Assembly: GCF_021730395.1 (NCBI RefSeq)
Contig: NC_069369.1
Coordinates: forward strand, 64,073,501 to 64,137,500
DNA length: 64,000 nucleotides
Reading direction: 5' to 3'
Origin: Mercenaria mercenaria
Taxonomy: Eukaryota; Mollusca; Bivalvia; Venerida; Veneridae
Shown: one piece after another, positions 44,601 through 56,412 of the stretch
Numbering within the stretch: position 1 is the stretch's first letter
How the letters are laid out: every line of letters starts with the position of its first letter
Notes under the pieces: model-generated
Seen by the model: the letters and a program-made list of their open reading frames with translations, nothing else
Told to the model about the DNA's origin: nothing
The model's database searches: none
Position numbers and translations under genes: made by a program

Positions 44601-45025
44601 TATGTGTTTGAAATCGATTATACAAACAAAAAATACTTTCTGAATGAAAAAAAAATCCGAATAATGAGACTTAATGAAACACTTGTATAGTGCATTATGA
44701 ATTTATGCGATTAGCAAATTAGGACCTAGTGAAAAAATACGGCGTAGAAAAATTAAAACTTCAGCATTAACAATTTAAACATAGCAACATATGTAAAATC
44801 CATTTTACATGCAGGAGTTTTTGTGACAAAATGTTATGTTTTACACTATTATTCTATATCGTTTCCATACAAAGAAATTAGAAAATAGGACACAGAAATT
44901 AGAAATTGGGAGAAATAATATTAGAATACATGTATTAATTTACCATTGTATCAATGTAATTTACATGCAAGAGTAAGTTATTTATGTGAAAGGATTTTTT
45001 ACTTAAATGCCCTTCCATACTGCAC
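41675..45025. mobile_element. 3.35-kb foldback element with ~500-bp inverted arms
   Basis: The left arm (41675-42180) and right arm (44515-45025) are reverse complements over ~500 bp with small indels: GGAAGGGCATTTAAGTAAAA, TTACATTGATACAATGGTAA, GTTAATGCTGAAGTTTTAAT, AGGTCCTAATTTGCTAATCG, AGGAAACTTGTCTCGTACGC. The loop carries G runs of 26 (42542-42567), 15 (42668-42682) and 26 (42796-42821), and C-rich counterparts near 43410-43431 and 44450-44475. No transposase was found, so it is non-autonomous. Frames over the G runs are artefacts. Confidence 0.75.
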
Positions 45026-45097
45026 GTTTAAAAAGTGTTATATTATTTATCAGGATAAATTAGGATACGGCACACAGACAGGAAATTTGTACTTCAT

Positions 45098-45352
45098 GTG
45101 TGTTAATAGATGAAAACGGCAGTATAACTTTATTTCTAAATATGTGACAACAGAAATTATGTGAGAGGACTTCAAGTAATGCTTTCAGATCCGCTTTGAA
45201 TTTGCTGATCTCTTCAAGTATGGGCAAATATGCATGGACCTATACATTTATTTAACCGTATAATAGACAATAAGTTAATTTACATCTGTGAAAGAGTTCT
45301 GTTCTAGAAATATGTCATTGAAATAGTGATTTTCCTATAGTGTAGACTCACC
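45098..45352 (+). repeat. Orphan copy of the SDR copy-2 upstream region
   Basis: It matches 13826-14122 (TGTGTGTTAATxGATGAAAACG, GACAACAGAAAT, AGTAATGCTTTCAGATCCGC, TTTGAATTTGCTGATCTCTT, GTGATTTTCCTATAGTGTAG). The TATAAAAG position reads TATAATAG. No dehydrogenase codons follow; the hairpin MITE begins 18 bp later. Confidence 0.75.
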
Positions 45353-45369
45353 ATTTTTAGTATATGAAA

Positions 45370-45606
45370 TGAGCCCTGCCATGAGAAAACCAGCATAGTG
45401 GGTTTGCGACCAGCAAGGATCCAGACCAGCCTGCACATCCGCGCAGTCTGGTCAGGATCCATGCTGTTCGCTTTCAAAGTCTATTGCAATTAGAGAAACT
45501 GTTAGCGAACAGCATGGATCCTGACCAGACTGCGCGGATGCGCAGGCTGGTCTGGATCCATGCTGGTCGCAAACCCACTATGTTGGTTTTCTCATGGCAT
45601 GGCTCA
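45370..45606 (-). mobile_element. Long-hairpin MITE, GACCAGCATGG family, copy 2
   Basis: It has the same arms as 11930-12164, with the loop reversed (GCAATTAGAGAAACTG), so it lies in the opposite orientation. 237 bp. The overlapping ORFs on both strands are products of the palindrome. Confidence 0.8.
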
Positions 45607-46124
45607 AATAATGTTTTGAAGTTTAGAATAATCAGCGTAAATTTCCACACAGTAGAAAAATATTTATCCGAACACACAGGCTACAATTACAGATGAAAAA
45701 AAAATGGGACTATATTATTGCTTATGTGTAATAATATGATATGAGAGAGTTTTTTTAAAACAAAAAAAGTCTTTATAAATCGTTACATAATGGGAAGAAA
45801 TACTGGGTTTGACCGTTTCAGATCGGTAGGATCCAGTTACTTCAAACAAATTCATTTTAGGCGTAATGTTGCACCAAACTGATAAATAATTCCTTTTTAA
45901 ATTGTTGAAAAAATGATGGAGCGAGAGAACGTCTTTTTATTATAGTTACTTTTCTTCTCAGTTCAGACTTTTTGAGAAGCGGGTATATTTTTTCATGGTT
46001 GACAATTCTTTCTGACAAGTTTTTAATCAATACCTGAAAGTATCCATTTAAAGGTTCATAATGCTTTAAATTATTATCTTAAAAACAGATTAAACAGTTT
46101 TCCAAATAGATGTTGCCTGTACGA
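45607..46124. other. Unassigned non-coding DNA
   Basis: No repeat partner or coding signal seen. Confidence 0.4.
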
Positions 46125-46990
46125 AATATTACAGCTGTAAAAGACCTATAGTTTTTGTTCAAAATTATAGTCATGATTATTTCAAATTTACACCTGTAGA
46201 TTTTGTATAACAACATTGATTTAAAAGCTGTAGATTTCTATCAGTAACTGTAAGACGACTATAAAACCGTTTGAATTATGCAAATGAAATACACCTGTAA
46301 AAAATCTTACAGCTGTAAAAATGAAAAAGTTGAGCTGTAAAAATGCCTCAATGTTACAGCTGCAGTAATATTACAGGGGCTGAAAAGGGGATATTATTTT
46401 AAGGGACGAATACAGAGGTACAAAAAGTTTTATTATGAATTTTAATTTTCTAGAAAGAGTAGCAATTACCAGAAAAATGGCAAAATAAATAATTTTGTAA
46501 GTAAAAAGCAATATGAAATATGTTTACAGTATAGCATTTGCAAAATTCAAAAGTAGGATACAAAGCAGAAAGTATGCATCAGACCTTGTCATGAAAACAT
46601 ATGTCAATTTTGTAATTACTTCTTTGAAACTTATAAGCTTCAAATGTAGTGTAAATATTGATTCATTTATGTATACATGTCTTTTTACAGCTTTATTAGA
46701 TTGTTAAACAGTTGCACTTATTCCATAACGTTTAAAATTGCAATATCGTAGAACATGTGGTGTCTTAAGTTATATCTCGTTAAAATTCATTAAAATGGCT
46801 GACAATTCGCAATCACTCCAAACACTTACAGCTGTAATTTTAAGACATGATCATTTCACAATTGTAACTTTCAATTGTATTTTACCGCTGTATTTTTGAA
46901 AACTGTATTTTTGCACCTATAAATTTCAACAGTATGTCTTGTCATTTTCCACTTACAGGTCTTTGCAACTGTAATTTCAAAATACAGTTA
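46125..46990. repeat. Foldback-like repeat with TTACAGCTGTAA palindromes
   Basis: TTACAGCTGTAA occurs at 46129-46140, 46307-46318 and 46826-46837, with variants near 46354 and several CTGTAAAA/TTTTACAG halves. The left end TACAGCTGTAAAAGACCTAT is mirrored by TACAGGTCTTTGCAACTGTA near 46955-46975. It is probably a decayed inverted-repeat element. Confidence 0.5.
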
Positions 46991-47004
46991 TTTAACGTTG
47001 TTTG

Positions 47005-47120
47005 AGGAAGATGTAAAGCTTCCTGACATGAAGAATTCAACACCTCGAGTGAGGTTCACATCAGTGAGGGGCAAGTAATTTGAAGTGAGCGACCTTAACC
47101 ACCCAGCCACGGAGGCTCCA
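47005..47120 (-). repeat. Partial tRNA-derived SINE
   Basis: Read on the minus strand: GGAGCCTCCGTGGCTGGGTGG, then GTTAAGGTCGCTCACTTCAA and a degraded B-box GTGAACCTCACTCGAGG. This is the head of the same family as 55374-55619, with the rest absent. Confidence 0.65.
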
Positions 47121-47800
47121 TGCTTTCTTCGAAATATACTGTTATACGACCACGACCTCGTTTCATGTAATTGTCCTGTATTGCTTTTAAAGCCTGTCAG
47201 TAGTTTTTCGTTTTTGATTTTTAAAAATTGTTAGGCTGTCTGTCAGCTACTCTTAAATCACAGTTCATTGTTCTGTAACATTTCTAGACATTGACAGATA
47301 ACCAGCCAAATTATTAAATTGTTGTTTACTAAATTGTACATTCCAAAATATTAGGTCATGTGGTTGTTTCAGTTAGTGAAACCTTAATTGAAGCTTTCGC
47401 AGGGATTCTTTATAAAAATACACAATGTCAGCCTGAATTATTAAAGAGCTCAATTAACAATTACCTGCTGTATTAAATCAAATCGATGTTTTCATGTAAT
47501 GTCCATTGTAGACTATGCAAAGATTGATAAATGTTTATGTCAGTTGAAATTTTGACAGTTGTCAACCGTCTTGGATTTTTGTACCTATGCACCGGGTGAC
47601 TTATCTCTTTATGGACGGACCGAAATCGCTTCATACTCTCTAGAAATGGTTAGCTATCTATTGTCAAGTATTTGATATTTAATACTTGGCATGAAGTGAT
47701 GATTTGTAGCGTTCTATATTTTTATAATTACATTTTGTTCGACTTATGCTGTTTTCACTTGTTTACAGGTTAAACTCCCCCTTATTTACATATAAGGAAA
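47121..47800. other. Unassigned non-coding DNA
   Basis: No coding or repeat signal recognised. Confidence 0.4.
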
Positions 47801-50800
47801 TGTTCGGGTTCCGAATGACGTCATGGTCGGCCGAAGTAAGTTCGTAGCCTCAACTCGGTTACGGGCCTATCCGGGTATTCCCGACTTTGGCCTTATTTAG
47901 ATTTGGTATTACATCCTGATTTGCATCCCGCATATTAATTCTTAGAACGCAAGAATCATCACTTTGCCTCCGTCTCTCGTATAGTCTGACTGCGTATTAG
48001 TTTGCGCTTATACATTTTTTCATTCACACTTCTAAAACACTTCTAAAACCTACACAAATTATTCATATTTTGAAACTTCAAGGTACCTATTATTATTAAA
48101 TTATACAGTTATATTTGTTAGCTGTGTTTGGCTGTTTTTCTCATAGAAATAAACTCTGTAAATTTAGAGTTTCGGTCTTGGTCTTGCCTATATTTCATAA
48201 CTGATCTATTTTTATTCAGTCTTAATTAATATTTATTGTTATTGCTTCCCTTAAATAAAAGTTGTTTGAAGCCGAAAGGTACGTTGTCTGTAGTTTATTT
48301 AACTTAGAAATATTTTAACTTGGGTGCTACAAGCCTTTTAACTTGGGCGCTACCAGCCTTGTCTTGGGCGCTATCAGCCTATAGGGTCGCGGCCAGACCC
48401 TAGTTTAGTCAGCATATTGTTATCCCAATAATGAATAACCCTATAGTATTGTAATTGGAGGACTTAGTCCTCTGACTTAGGCCCTTGCCCTTGGTCTGTT
48501 TATTTTAGTGTTACCCCACCCCAGTACAGAACCGCGGGGGCACTACAGAATTTGGTGGCACCGGTGGGATCCAGAACCACACATCAACATAACCAGCGTG
48601 GAAGCGAGTGCAATTACTGCTAACACAGTGTTTGATTTACATTTGGGTGGAGACTGCATCTGTCCATTATTTATTTTGGAATATAATTAATAACATTGTA
48701 CATGTTTAATCTATTATAAAAGTTTAGATTTCAGTCCAGGTTTAGAGTAATAGATAGCAACTTAGGACTGTTTCCAAGCCTTAAAAAGTCAGTAGAAAAA
48801 AAGAACCCAGTAGATCAGGAGTAGTATAGACTTTGTTAAAAATTTAGTACAAAGCTAGTAAAACCACCAGTGACTTGTTTTGTCGTGAAAGTCGCCTCCA
48901 GACTTTGTAAGGGTCATTACCAGACCTTGCCTTTGGTAAAGTCGTTACCAGACTTTGGAAAAATATTTTTGTATCTGAAAGTTGTTTTGTTGGCGCGTTG
49001 AGCTTGGTTTAGCTTGTTCTTGGTATATTTCACAGATTCGTGTCCTGTCGCCTATTAAATGTCTAGGCAACCATCCTGTTGAATATTGTAGCCGTCTCCA
49101 GGCTAGTATTGTGACCGATACCAGGTCAGTATAGCGCTAAATCCGTTTCTAGGCTTAGGTAACAAATATATTTCATTGAATACTAGTACTGTACCATTCC
49201 TGACCTTGGTGTGAAACAACAGTTTCCAGGCTGTGAAAAACCAGTTCCTTAGAGCCAGTTAAATTGCTGACTAAATAACCTTGTTAAAATTTATTATACA
49301 AAATATTTTGTATATATTTGTGATATAATAAAGTGCCAAAACCTTAAATATTTAAATTCTGTAAATATTCTATATTTACAGTACTATTAAAAGTAAGAGT
49401 TGTGTTGTTAAACAATAAAACTTTGTTACAGTCCATCATGGAGACCACTAGGGATGTTATCATGGACCCAGCCGATATACCATTCATTGAAGCACAGCAT
49501 GACATAGGTCATGATTACCAAGCAAGTACCCAGGTTCAAAACCTAACCAGATATACCTTATCTACCCAGACTTCTACTACCGACAGTACACTGTCGAACG
49601 CCCGAGAGACGGAGGCAACGTCAAGGTCAAGGTTACGGTCGATGGACTGCGGTGATATGTACGAACACAACTGAGTACCAACCGGCAGTATGTCAATAGT
49701 ATTTGGCACGCCTTCCGGTGAGGTGACATGGCGCAGGCGCCCAGTGGAGGACCGGGTTTCAGAAGGCTAGGGTTTTATCCATCCTGGCAAGTCCTGCATC
49801 ATATCCAGCGGAGAAGTCATGGCTCCAGGGGTCAGGAAAGCCTTGCAAGGTGTTGAAGATATTTTTTTCCAAGTTTTTGTACGTCAAAGTATAGCGCATG
49901 TGTACCTCGTGCACATGCAGCCGGTACGATCCCGGGTGATATGATTAATAGTCGCTGGTCACAACCAGATGTTGGCCCACTGGATGAACCTTTGGCGGGA
50001 TATCCAGGTGTAAGGAGACAAGTTACTGTAGGGGCCAGCCCAGAACGGTTATTTGGTTCCCGTGATACTCGTGTTGATGCAGACTTCAATGCCTTTTTAC
50101 CCAGGAGTAGAGATATTGGAAGGCCATTGCCTTCAGACATTCCACCTGAACCTTTACAGTACCCAGTACAAACCCCGATTATGACAAGTATGGCTACTAA
50201 GCCATCAGGCAACATTAAACTCCCTACTTATGACGGTACTTTTGACTTTAGTTCCTATTTGACACAGTTTGAAATGACAAGTGACCTAAATAATTGGACC
50301 AGTGATAACAAGGCACTCCAGTTAGCCGTTAGTCTACGGGGCAATGCCACTGAAATATTAAATGATATCCCCTTGCACAGAAGGAGAGATTATGACCTCA
50401 TAGTAGCACATCTAGTAGAACGGTTCCAGCCACAAAATCAGAGAAAATTACATGTAGCTAATTTAAGAGCACGTATTCGGAAAAGCAATGAGTCTTTAGA
50501 TGACCTAGCCAATGACATAAAGAAACTAGTTAGACGAGCATACCCAGATCTAGACATGAATTGCAGGGAAGAGATGGCTCTTGGCCCTTAACGACGACCA
50601 GTTACGCTGAGACCTGATAGTAGGAGGCCCCAAAACAATGTCTGAGGCCTTCAGATTAGCTGTAGAATCAGAATTAAATTATACAAGACAAGGTTCTTAT
50701 TCCCGAATGGTCCAAAATGAACCATTAGATGGCATATTGTGGAGAGCGGGCGAGTTGGTGAGACGTTTAGAAACTCAAATGTATCAGAGAATAGTCCAGG

Positions 50801-52260
50801 TTGAAAACGCACAGAGAAAAAATGAATCCAGAAATTACAGGTCAGATAAACCGGGTAGCAGAATACCACAACGGAAACCCAAATCAGGTGTATATGCTTT
50901 GGTTGCGGACTACCAGGTCATTATAAGTGCAATTGCCCTCACTTAAAGGATCCCAGGAATCTTCCTTACAACAGATACCACAATCCACAATATAGATGTA
51001 CCCAAGAGCCTAGAAATCAATACCAGAATAAAAGTAGTCAAGATACTAGACCACAGAACCAGGGAAACAGTTATTAGCTGAGGGATAGGTCCGGCCTTCA
51101 GCTAAGTTAAATTTTACACAAGGATCAATTGATAAACCAAGGGAGACAATTCCGTCAACCTTAAACACTACAAATTATATGATTGGATTAAGGGAGACAA
51201 ATCCGTCAACCTTAAACCCTTCAATCCCAAGTAGACAATTAGGTACATATTTCATTCCCTTGAAAATTAATGATTTATCTTTATATGCACCTTTAAACAC
51301 TGGGAATTCAGTGAGCATATTAAGACTTGAGAATTGGAAATTGATACCACCAGATAAGAGACCATCTCTCCTTGATGGTATACAATTTGAGCATGATGTT
51401 TTGGTTGCAGATGTAAATGTCCCATGTATTATTGGCTGGGACTTCATGCACAAACAGAGTTTGACCTTAGATATGGGAAATGGTGAAGTCCAGTGTCAAG
51501 GCCAAGTTATAAAATGTATAGAAGAAGAAAATCTACCGCTGGTTTACAGAATGATAGCCATTGAGATCATGAAATTACCGCCATGCAGTGAAACGGTTAA
51601 ACAGGGACCTTTGGAAAAGAATTGCCACATTTCCAAACACGGTTAACTGACAATTATGAAGAGAGACTACTCCAGGAAGGTGTTGTGGTTGCCAAAGCCC
51701 GTGTAGATACATGAAGTGGAAATGTACCTTTGCAGCTGATAAATGTAAATGAAAAACCGGTTACAATACGGAAATCCATGAATATTGCTACTTGTTAACA
51801 TGTATTATCAGTAGATCACCCTGGAGAAACTGGGAGAATAAACAGAGTCAGTGTTTGTCCCACAGAGAACAAGATTTTACCACAGCACATAAAACCTGTA
51901 ATGGACAAATGCAGATCAAACTCCATTCCAATGGAGCAAGAGCGTATTGAGGAGTTATACGTCAAATATCATCACATATGTAGCAAATCCAAATCAGACT
52001 TAGTTAAAAACAAGATAAATACCGGTCTGGCACCGCCAAACTAGAAGCATCCAAGGCGACTACCACAAAAGGTACAAGAGGAAGTTAATAGTGAGGTAGA
52101 CAGACTACTCGAGGCCGGACTCATTGAAAAGAGCCATGGCCCAGGGGCCGCACCCATTGTACCTGTTCGAAAGTCAGATAACTCAATTAGGCTTGCGATA
52201 TACTACAGGAAATTGAATGATATTACCCTTAAAGACTATACCTGTTCGAAAGTCAGATAA
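47801..52260 (+). mobile_element. 5' half of a broken Ty3-type LTR retrotransposon (fossil)
   Basis: Parts in order: a putative 5' LTR (47801-48547, starting TGT and ending ACA, with AATAAA near 48255), a putative primer-binding site TGGTGGCACCGGTGGGAT at 48553-48570, a leader, a gag region (~49440-50950), a protease region (~51180-51650) and the first part of reverse transcriptase (~52060-52240). The rest of pol and a 3' LTR are absent from the window. The reading frames have several breaks, so the copy is inactive. With only one LTR its age cannot be estimated by LTR comparison. Confidence 0.7.
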
Positions 52261-52980
52261 CTTTCGTTTAATATATGCTCATATGTTATATCTTTGGTTG
52301 AATTTCTTCTCACATGTTTACTTGTAATATCGAGTGAAGGTCTTGAAACATTGGATATCCGCAATCTATTTCAGTTTACAAATTTTTGAGTCGGTACAGC
52401 GAAAAATCATTTAATCAGTGGAGTCAAAAATAAACATTAAATATATAACAACAACCCCTCAAATGCATAAAAAGCCAAAGTGTTTATAGAGAGAATATAG
52501 ACTCTGCAATTTTCTTGCAAAAGACATGTGATTAGGTATGCAGAAAATTATATAGAATTGATAGTAATACTTAGCCCGCCGCAACACGTGCAAGTCGATA
52601 AACTCGGAGTTGTTCTTATAATACTGTTTTCACAGCCTGTCGTCGTTTTCATTTTATAATATAGACCGAATTGATTAGCGCTTTCTGCATTTATATTGAA
52701 ACGCGAATTTAACTAAGATTAAAGATAATTGAATTATATTTTAAAACTGAAAATTATAGGAATATTGTAGGAAACGTATTATTTTGTAAACACCAAAATA
52801 ACTGTTATTTTATGTGGCCAAAACGGTTATAACAACATTTGAACTTTGCGTCGTTATGCTTTCCAGAGGGTATGGAAGTATCTAAATATGTTAAGTCCTT
52901 AACAAAAGCAAAATGCGAAATTATAAACCCAGGATATGGAGCCTAGTGTGAGACTGTAGCATCTATATAGTTTGTTATAG
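52261..52980. other. Unassigned non-coding DNA
   Basis: Sequence after the LTR fossil ends; no continuation of the element and no gene recognised. Confidence 0.4.
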
Positions 52981-53191
52981 TCCGCCCGCTACGAAGAGCC
53001 AAGCTCTACGGAGTGCGGATCGTGAGTTCGTACCTCGGGCGATTTGATAAAATGTATTGTGTCTGAATTGTCCTCCATCTCTCCTGTGAAGATAGCAGTT
53101 ACTTGCGGAGAACAGTGTTTAGGTTAACTACCTGGCATTGCATAACGGAAATACTGTTAAAAAAGGCGCTAAACCCAAATAAACAAACAAA
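52981..53191 (+). mobile_element. SINE with AAAGGCGCTAAACCC tail
   Basis: A degraded tRNA-like head (GTGAGTTCGTACCTCGGGC as B-box) is followed by a body with TTAACTACCTGGCATTGCAT and a 3' end GGCGCTAAACCCAAATAAAC, the tail form of mollusc SINEs. Confidence 0.6.
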
Positions 53192-55300
53192 TGTAGTATA
53201 TTAATAACATAATGTCGGAGCACTGTGTGCTGTGACAGAACGAAATAACGAAATGGCATAAATCAGCCACCATATTTAGCAGACGGGTGTAAGTATTGAC
53301 TTGGCACTCACGAATACTCCGTGTCTTCATAAATTAATTTCGGTGTTCGGGCATAAATAACACGTATTCCGTGTGGCCTAAGTTCAAGTCCATTGCAGTC
53401 GTTGAAAAAAAATAATAGGAAACTATGGAGCCCTTTGTTTATAATATGGCTGCCACATTGATTATTATGAAGATAAATAAAATCAATTTCTTGATAATTC
53501 GTAACTTTTTATATTTGCTTCCTCTGGTATTTGTCAAAGGTTTAAATATTGATTAAAGGCGCTCGCGATAGATTTTTCCAGACGGGTCGATATTTACCCC
53601 AACACCGTGACAATTTGGTTGTTTCTAATCGATGTAGCTCATTGCAGAGTTGGAGCGGTCTTCTGCGCATGCCCGGAAGTGATTATCTAATGTCGCGTAC
53701 GGCAAAAATGCGCAAATTATTGCACGTATTTAGTGTATAACATGTTTGATATACTGACTAGAGGTTAGGGTTAGTATCACCATAGTTCAAATTGCTTCAA
53801 TCCGGCATATACTCGAGTCTGTAATTTATACCGGCGCTCCAACTCTCCATTGAGTCACAGCCGTTTCTAATCCCGTACCGTACCCATACCGTACATCCGT
53901 ATTCGTAAAATATAGGTTTTGTTCGGAGAAAGGCGGAAACTTACATCGTTCTATGACATCAAAATACTTCAGAGACACGTTAAAATACGCCGCTTATTAA
54001 GAAATTTGCCGTTTGATAATTTGATATATCTCTGAGTCATTTGCTCAAACACTGAAATAGTTTCCGTGGCATTTGTCGAAAAGCCTTTAACCTGTACTCT
54101 TCAAGTTTAGTGGGATGATTGGCTAAATGTAATGGATAACACTTATTGCTTTTAAGATCAATATGTTAAAGGTAAAGGATGCGGCAGCCGAAATGATGAA
54201 ATGATTTCTTCCTATAGAAATCCAGAAAAAAAATTCTACAATCACACTTTCAGCGAGTTTATTCCAAATATTCCTAAGGTGAGCGACCTTGGGCCATTTG
54301 ATCCTCTTGTTAAATATCTCTGCCTTAAGCTGTGGACAAATACAGAATACTGACAATATACTGAGAATACTGACTGAGTTTGGCTGAATATATGCCCTAG
54401 TTTGAAATAAAAACTGATTACGTATTTCGTACCAACCTGCGTTGTATAAATGCCCGCCACAACCCACCTCGTTGTAATTTGATTTAAGCGAAATCTAATA
54501 TGGTGACCTATCAATTTTCTTTTTGTTTTAGATTAGGTAGACATAACCAAACGTATGTGCAGTGTTTGATTTAATTCTATTATGTGAAACTCGATAAAAT
54601 AGCAGAAGTACCAACTTAAAACTGACAAAAATATGCAAAAATAGCCCTTGGGTCTGCTGAACAAGTATTCCTTTCTTTACAAAATCATTTTCTTTTGATT
54701 TCTCTGAGCATGCTTCAAATAGATATATTGTTTTCCGTTATGAAAATGCTTAGATATCAAATTTATAATGGTTATTGTACTTTTCTGAAATATTTTGAAA
54801 AATGTTAAAAATAGCATCATATCTAGGGGCAAATAAAATTGAAACAAAGCTAGTGACCTAGTATTTTTATTTCATTTTTTAATACATCATAAATTGATCT
54901 TTTAATACAGAACATTTCATCAAAACCTATTATTGGGGAAAAAAGTGCGAAACTGTAGCGAGCGTCCTTAATATAGTTGAAAGATTATTGAATCCATGAG
55001 TTTTGGTTACCTTTCTGGCTCTAATGACAATTTCATATGCAGTACTTTTTTGAACCATGTTCTTATGCATATATTATATAAACATGTATTTGAGTTTCTG
55101 TTTCGGCTGTGTACGTAAAGCCATGTAGAACGTTTGTAACAAAGCCACATTAGCTGAAACAGTTTTGAAACGTAGTCATAAACATGCGTATAGGTCAAAT
55201 AGCAGCGTCTGTTATTGACAGTTCCGTACGGATTCGGTTTTGTTTTACTTACTTTCAACTTGTCTTCCGTCGGTTTATTATCTGATGTTATTTTTCGTCA
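53192..55300. other. Unassigned intergenic DNA
   Basis: Several ORFs of 60-114 codons on either strand have no recognisable motif. No repeat partner within the window was seen. Confidence 0.4.
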
Positions 55301-55373
55301 TATCCTTTCCGCACCTGTATCGTAATAAAACGTATTAACGTCTGATGGCCCTTTCACGCTTCCGTAGAATCAA
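55301..55373 (+). repeat. 73-bp direct repeat, copy 1 (partner 56152-56224)
   Basis: TCCTTTCCGCACCTGTAxCG and GTCTGATGGCCCTTTCACGC are shared, with three or four differences over 73 bp. Both end at GAATCAAC. Confidence 0.75.
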
Positions 55374-55619
55374 CCGACAAAATTATAGGTCATATGGCGA
55401 CTTTTCCAGCTTTGGTGGTGGAGGAAGATCCCAGGTGCCCCTCCGTGCATTATTTCATTATGTGCGGGCACTCGGGTAGAACCACCGACCTTCTGGAAGC
55501 CAGCTGGATGGCTTCCCCACATGAAGAAGTCAACATCCCGAGTGAGGCTCGAACCCACATCGGTGCGGAGCAAGTGATTTTAAGTCAGAGACATTAACCA
55601 CTCGGCCACGGAGGTCCCC
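55374..55619 (-). mobile_element. tRNA-derived SINE, minus strand
   Basis: On the minus strand the head reads GGGACCTCCGTGGCCGAGTG (A-box region) and GTGGGTTCGAGCCTCACTCG (B-box). The body follows with AGCCATCCAGCTGGCTTCCA, TGGTTCTACCC, AATGCACGGAGGGGCACCTG and GTCGCCATATGACCTATAAT. It stops before the usual tail, so it is slightly 3' truncated. The internal pol III promoter boxes look intact. Both plus and minus ORFs here are shadows. Confidence 0.8.
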
Positions 55620-56151
55620 TTTACTTCCAGTGAAACTAATTTTCCTACAATTCGAGGATTTAAAAACTACACGTTCTGTTTGTCCTGATTTTGTTTATCT
55701 TACAAGCAGGAAGATAAATTGTCCAATACCCGCCTGATATATCTCTAAGTAGGATGTCGAGTGAGTAGCTTGTCACATTTGTCAACAGACAGAGGTCAGT
55801 ATTCTTCAACTTCTTGGTTTCTGCCAAGTTCAAGATTGATAATGGAAGGAACATACATAGGCGCATGTAAGCAAAATATACGACACTTGTATAACGAAAA
55901 CAAAATTATTAAACACGCATTTGCTTCATAAGTTGTTTCTGATCTCTCTGACTGGCTCACTGAAATTGATGCTATTTTTCTCTTTCCTTTATCTGTATTA
56001 CTGGAGATAAAAAAAACCAAGTTACTAGTAATCTGAAGCCTTTTTACTGACCACTGTTATACATTATTTTTCTTATATTTCTTATGATATCGGAACTGCT
56101 GACATTAAACCAGACTGTATCTCAGGTAACACTGTTAAGTTTGTTTTCTAA
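55620..56151. other. Unassigned intergenic DNA
   Basis: Lies between the SINE and the second 73-bp direct repeat. No gene recognised. Confidence 0.4.
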
Positions 56152-56224
56152 CTCCTTTCCGCACCTGTAACGTAATAAAACGTATTAGCGTCTGATGGCC
56201 CTTTCACGCTTCCGTCGAATCAAC
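56152..56224 (+). repeat. 73-bp direct repeat, copy 2
   Basis: Partner of 55301-55373. The copies are separated by 778 bp that include the SINE. Confidence 0.75.
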
Positions 56225-56262
56225 ATTTATTTCACGAAATTCATTTTGAAAATATTTCTGAA

Positions 56263-56412
56263 ATGGCTCGGTCTGCAGCTCTCAAATACGGAAATATCTT
56301 ACATCCGAGGCATAAACTGACACTTTCAGACAACATCAAAAAGGACCTTCTGAGCGATTTGATGAAGTCAAAAAATCTCTATGTACCCTTGTTCCGTAAC
56401 GGACCCCTGTGA
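56263..56412 (+). CDS. Candidate short exon or small ORF, unrecognised
   Basis: The frame gives 49 residues beginning MARSAALKYGNILHPRHKLT and ending LYVPLFRNGPL. The composition is protein-like and not low-complexity, and the frame stays open upstream to at least 56229. The stop overlaps CCT|GTGAGA, a good splice-donor match at 56408, so the reading may be an internal exon rather than a complete ORF. No partner exon or family was recognised, and chance cannot be excluded. Confidence 0.25.
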   Translation: MARSAALKYGNILHPRHKLTLSDNIKKDLLSDLMKSKNLYVPLFRNGPL

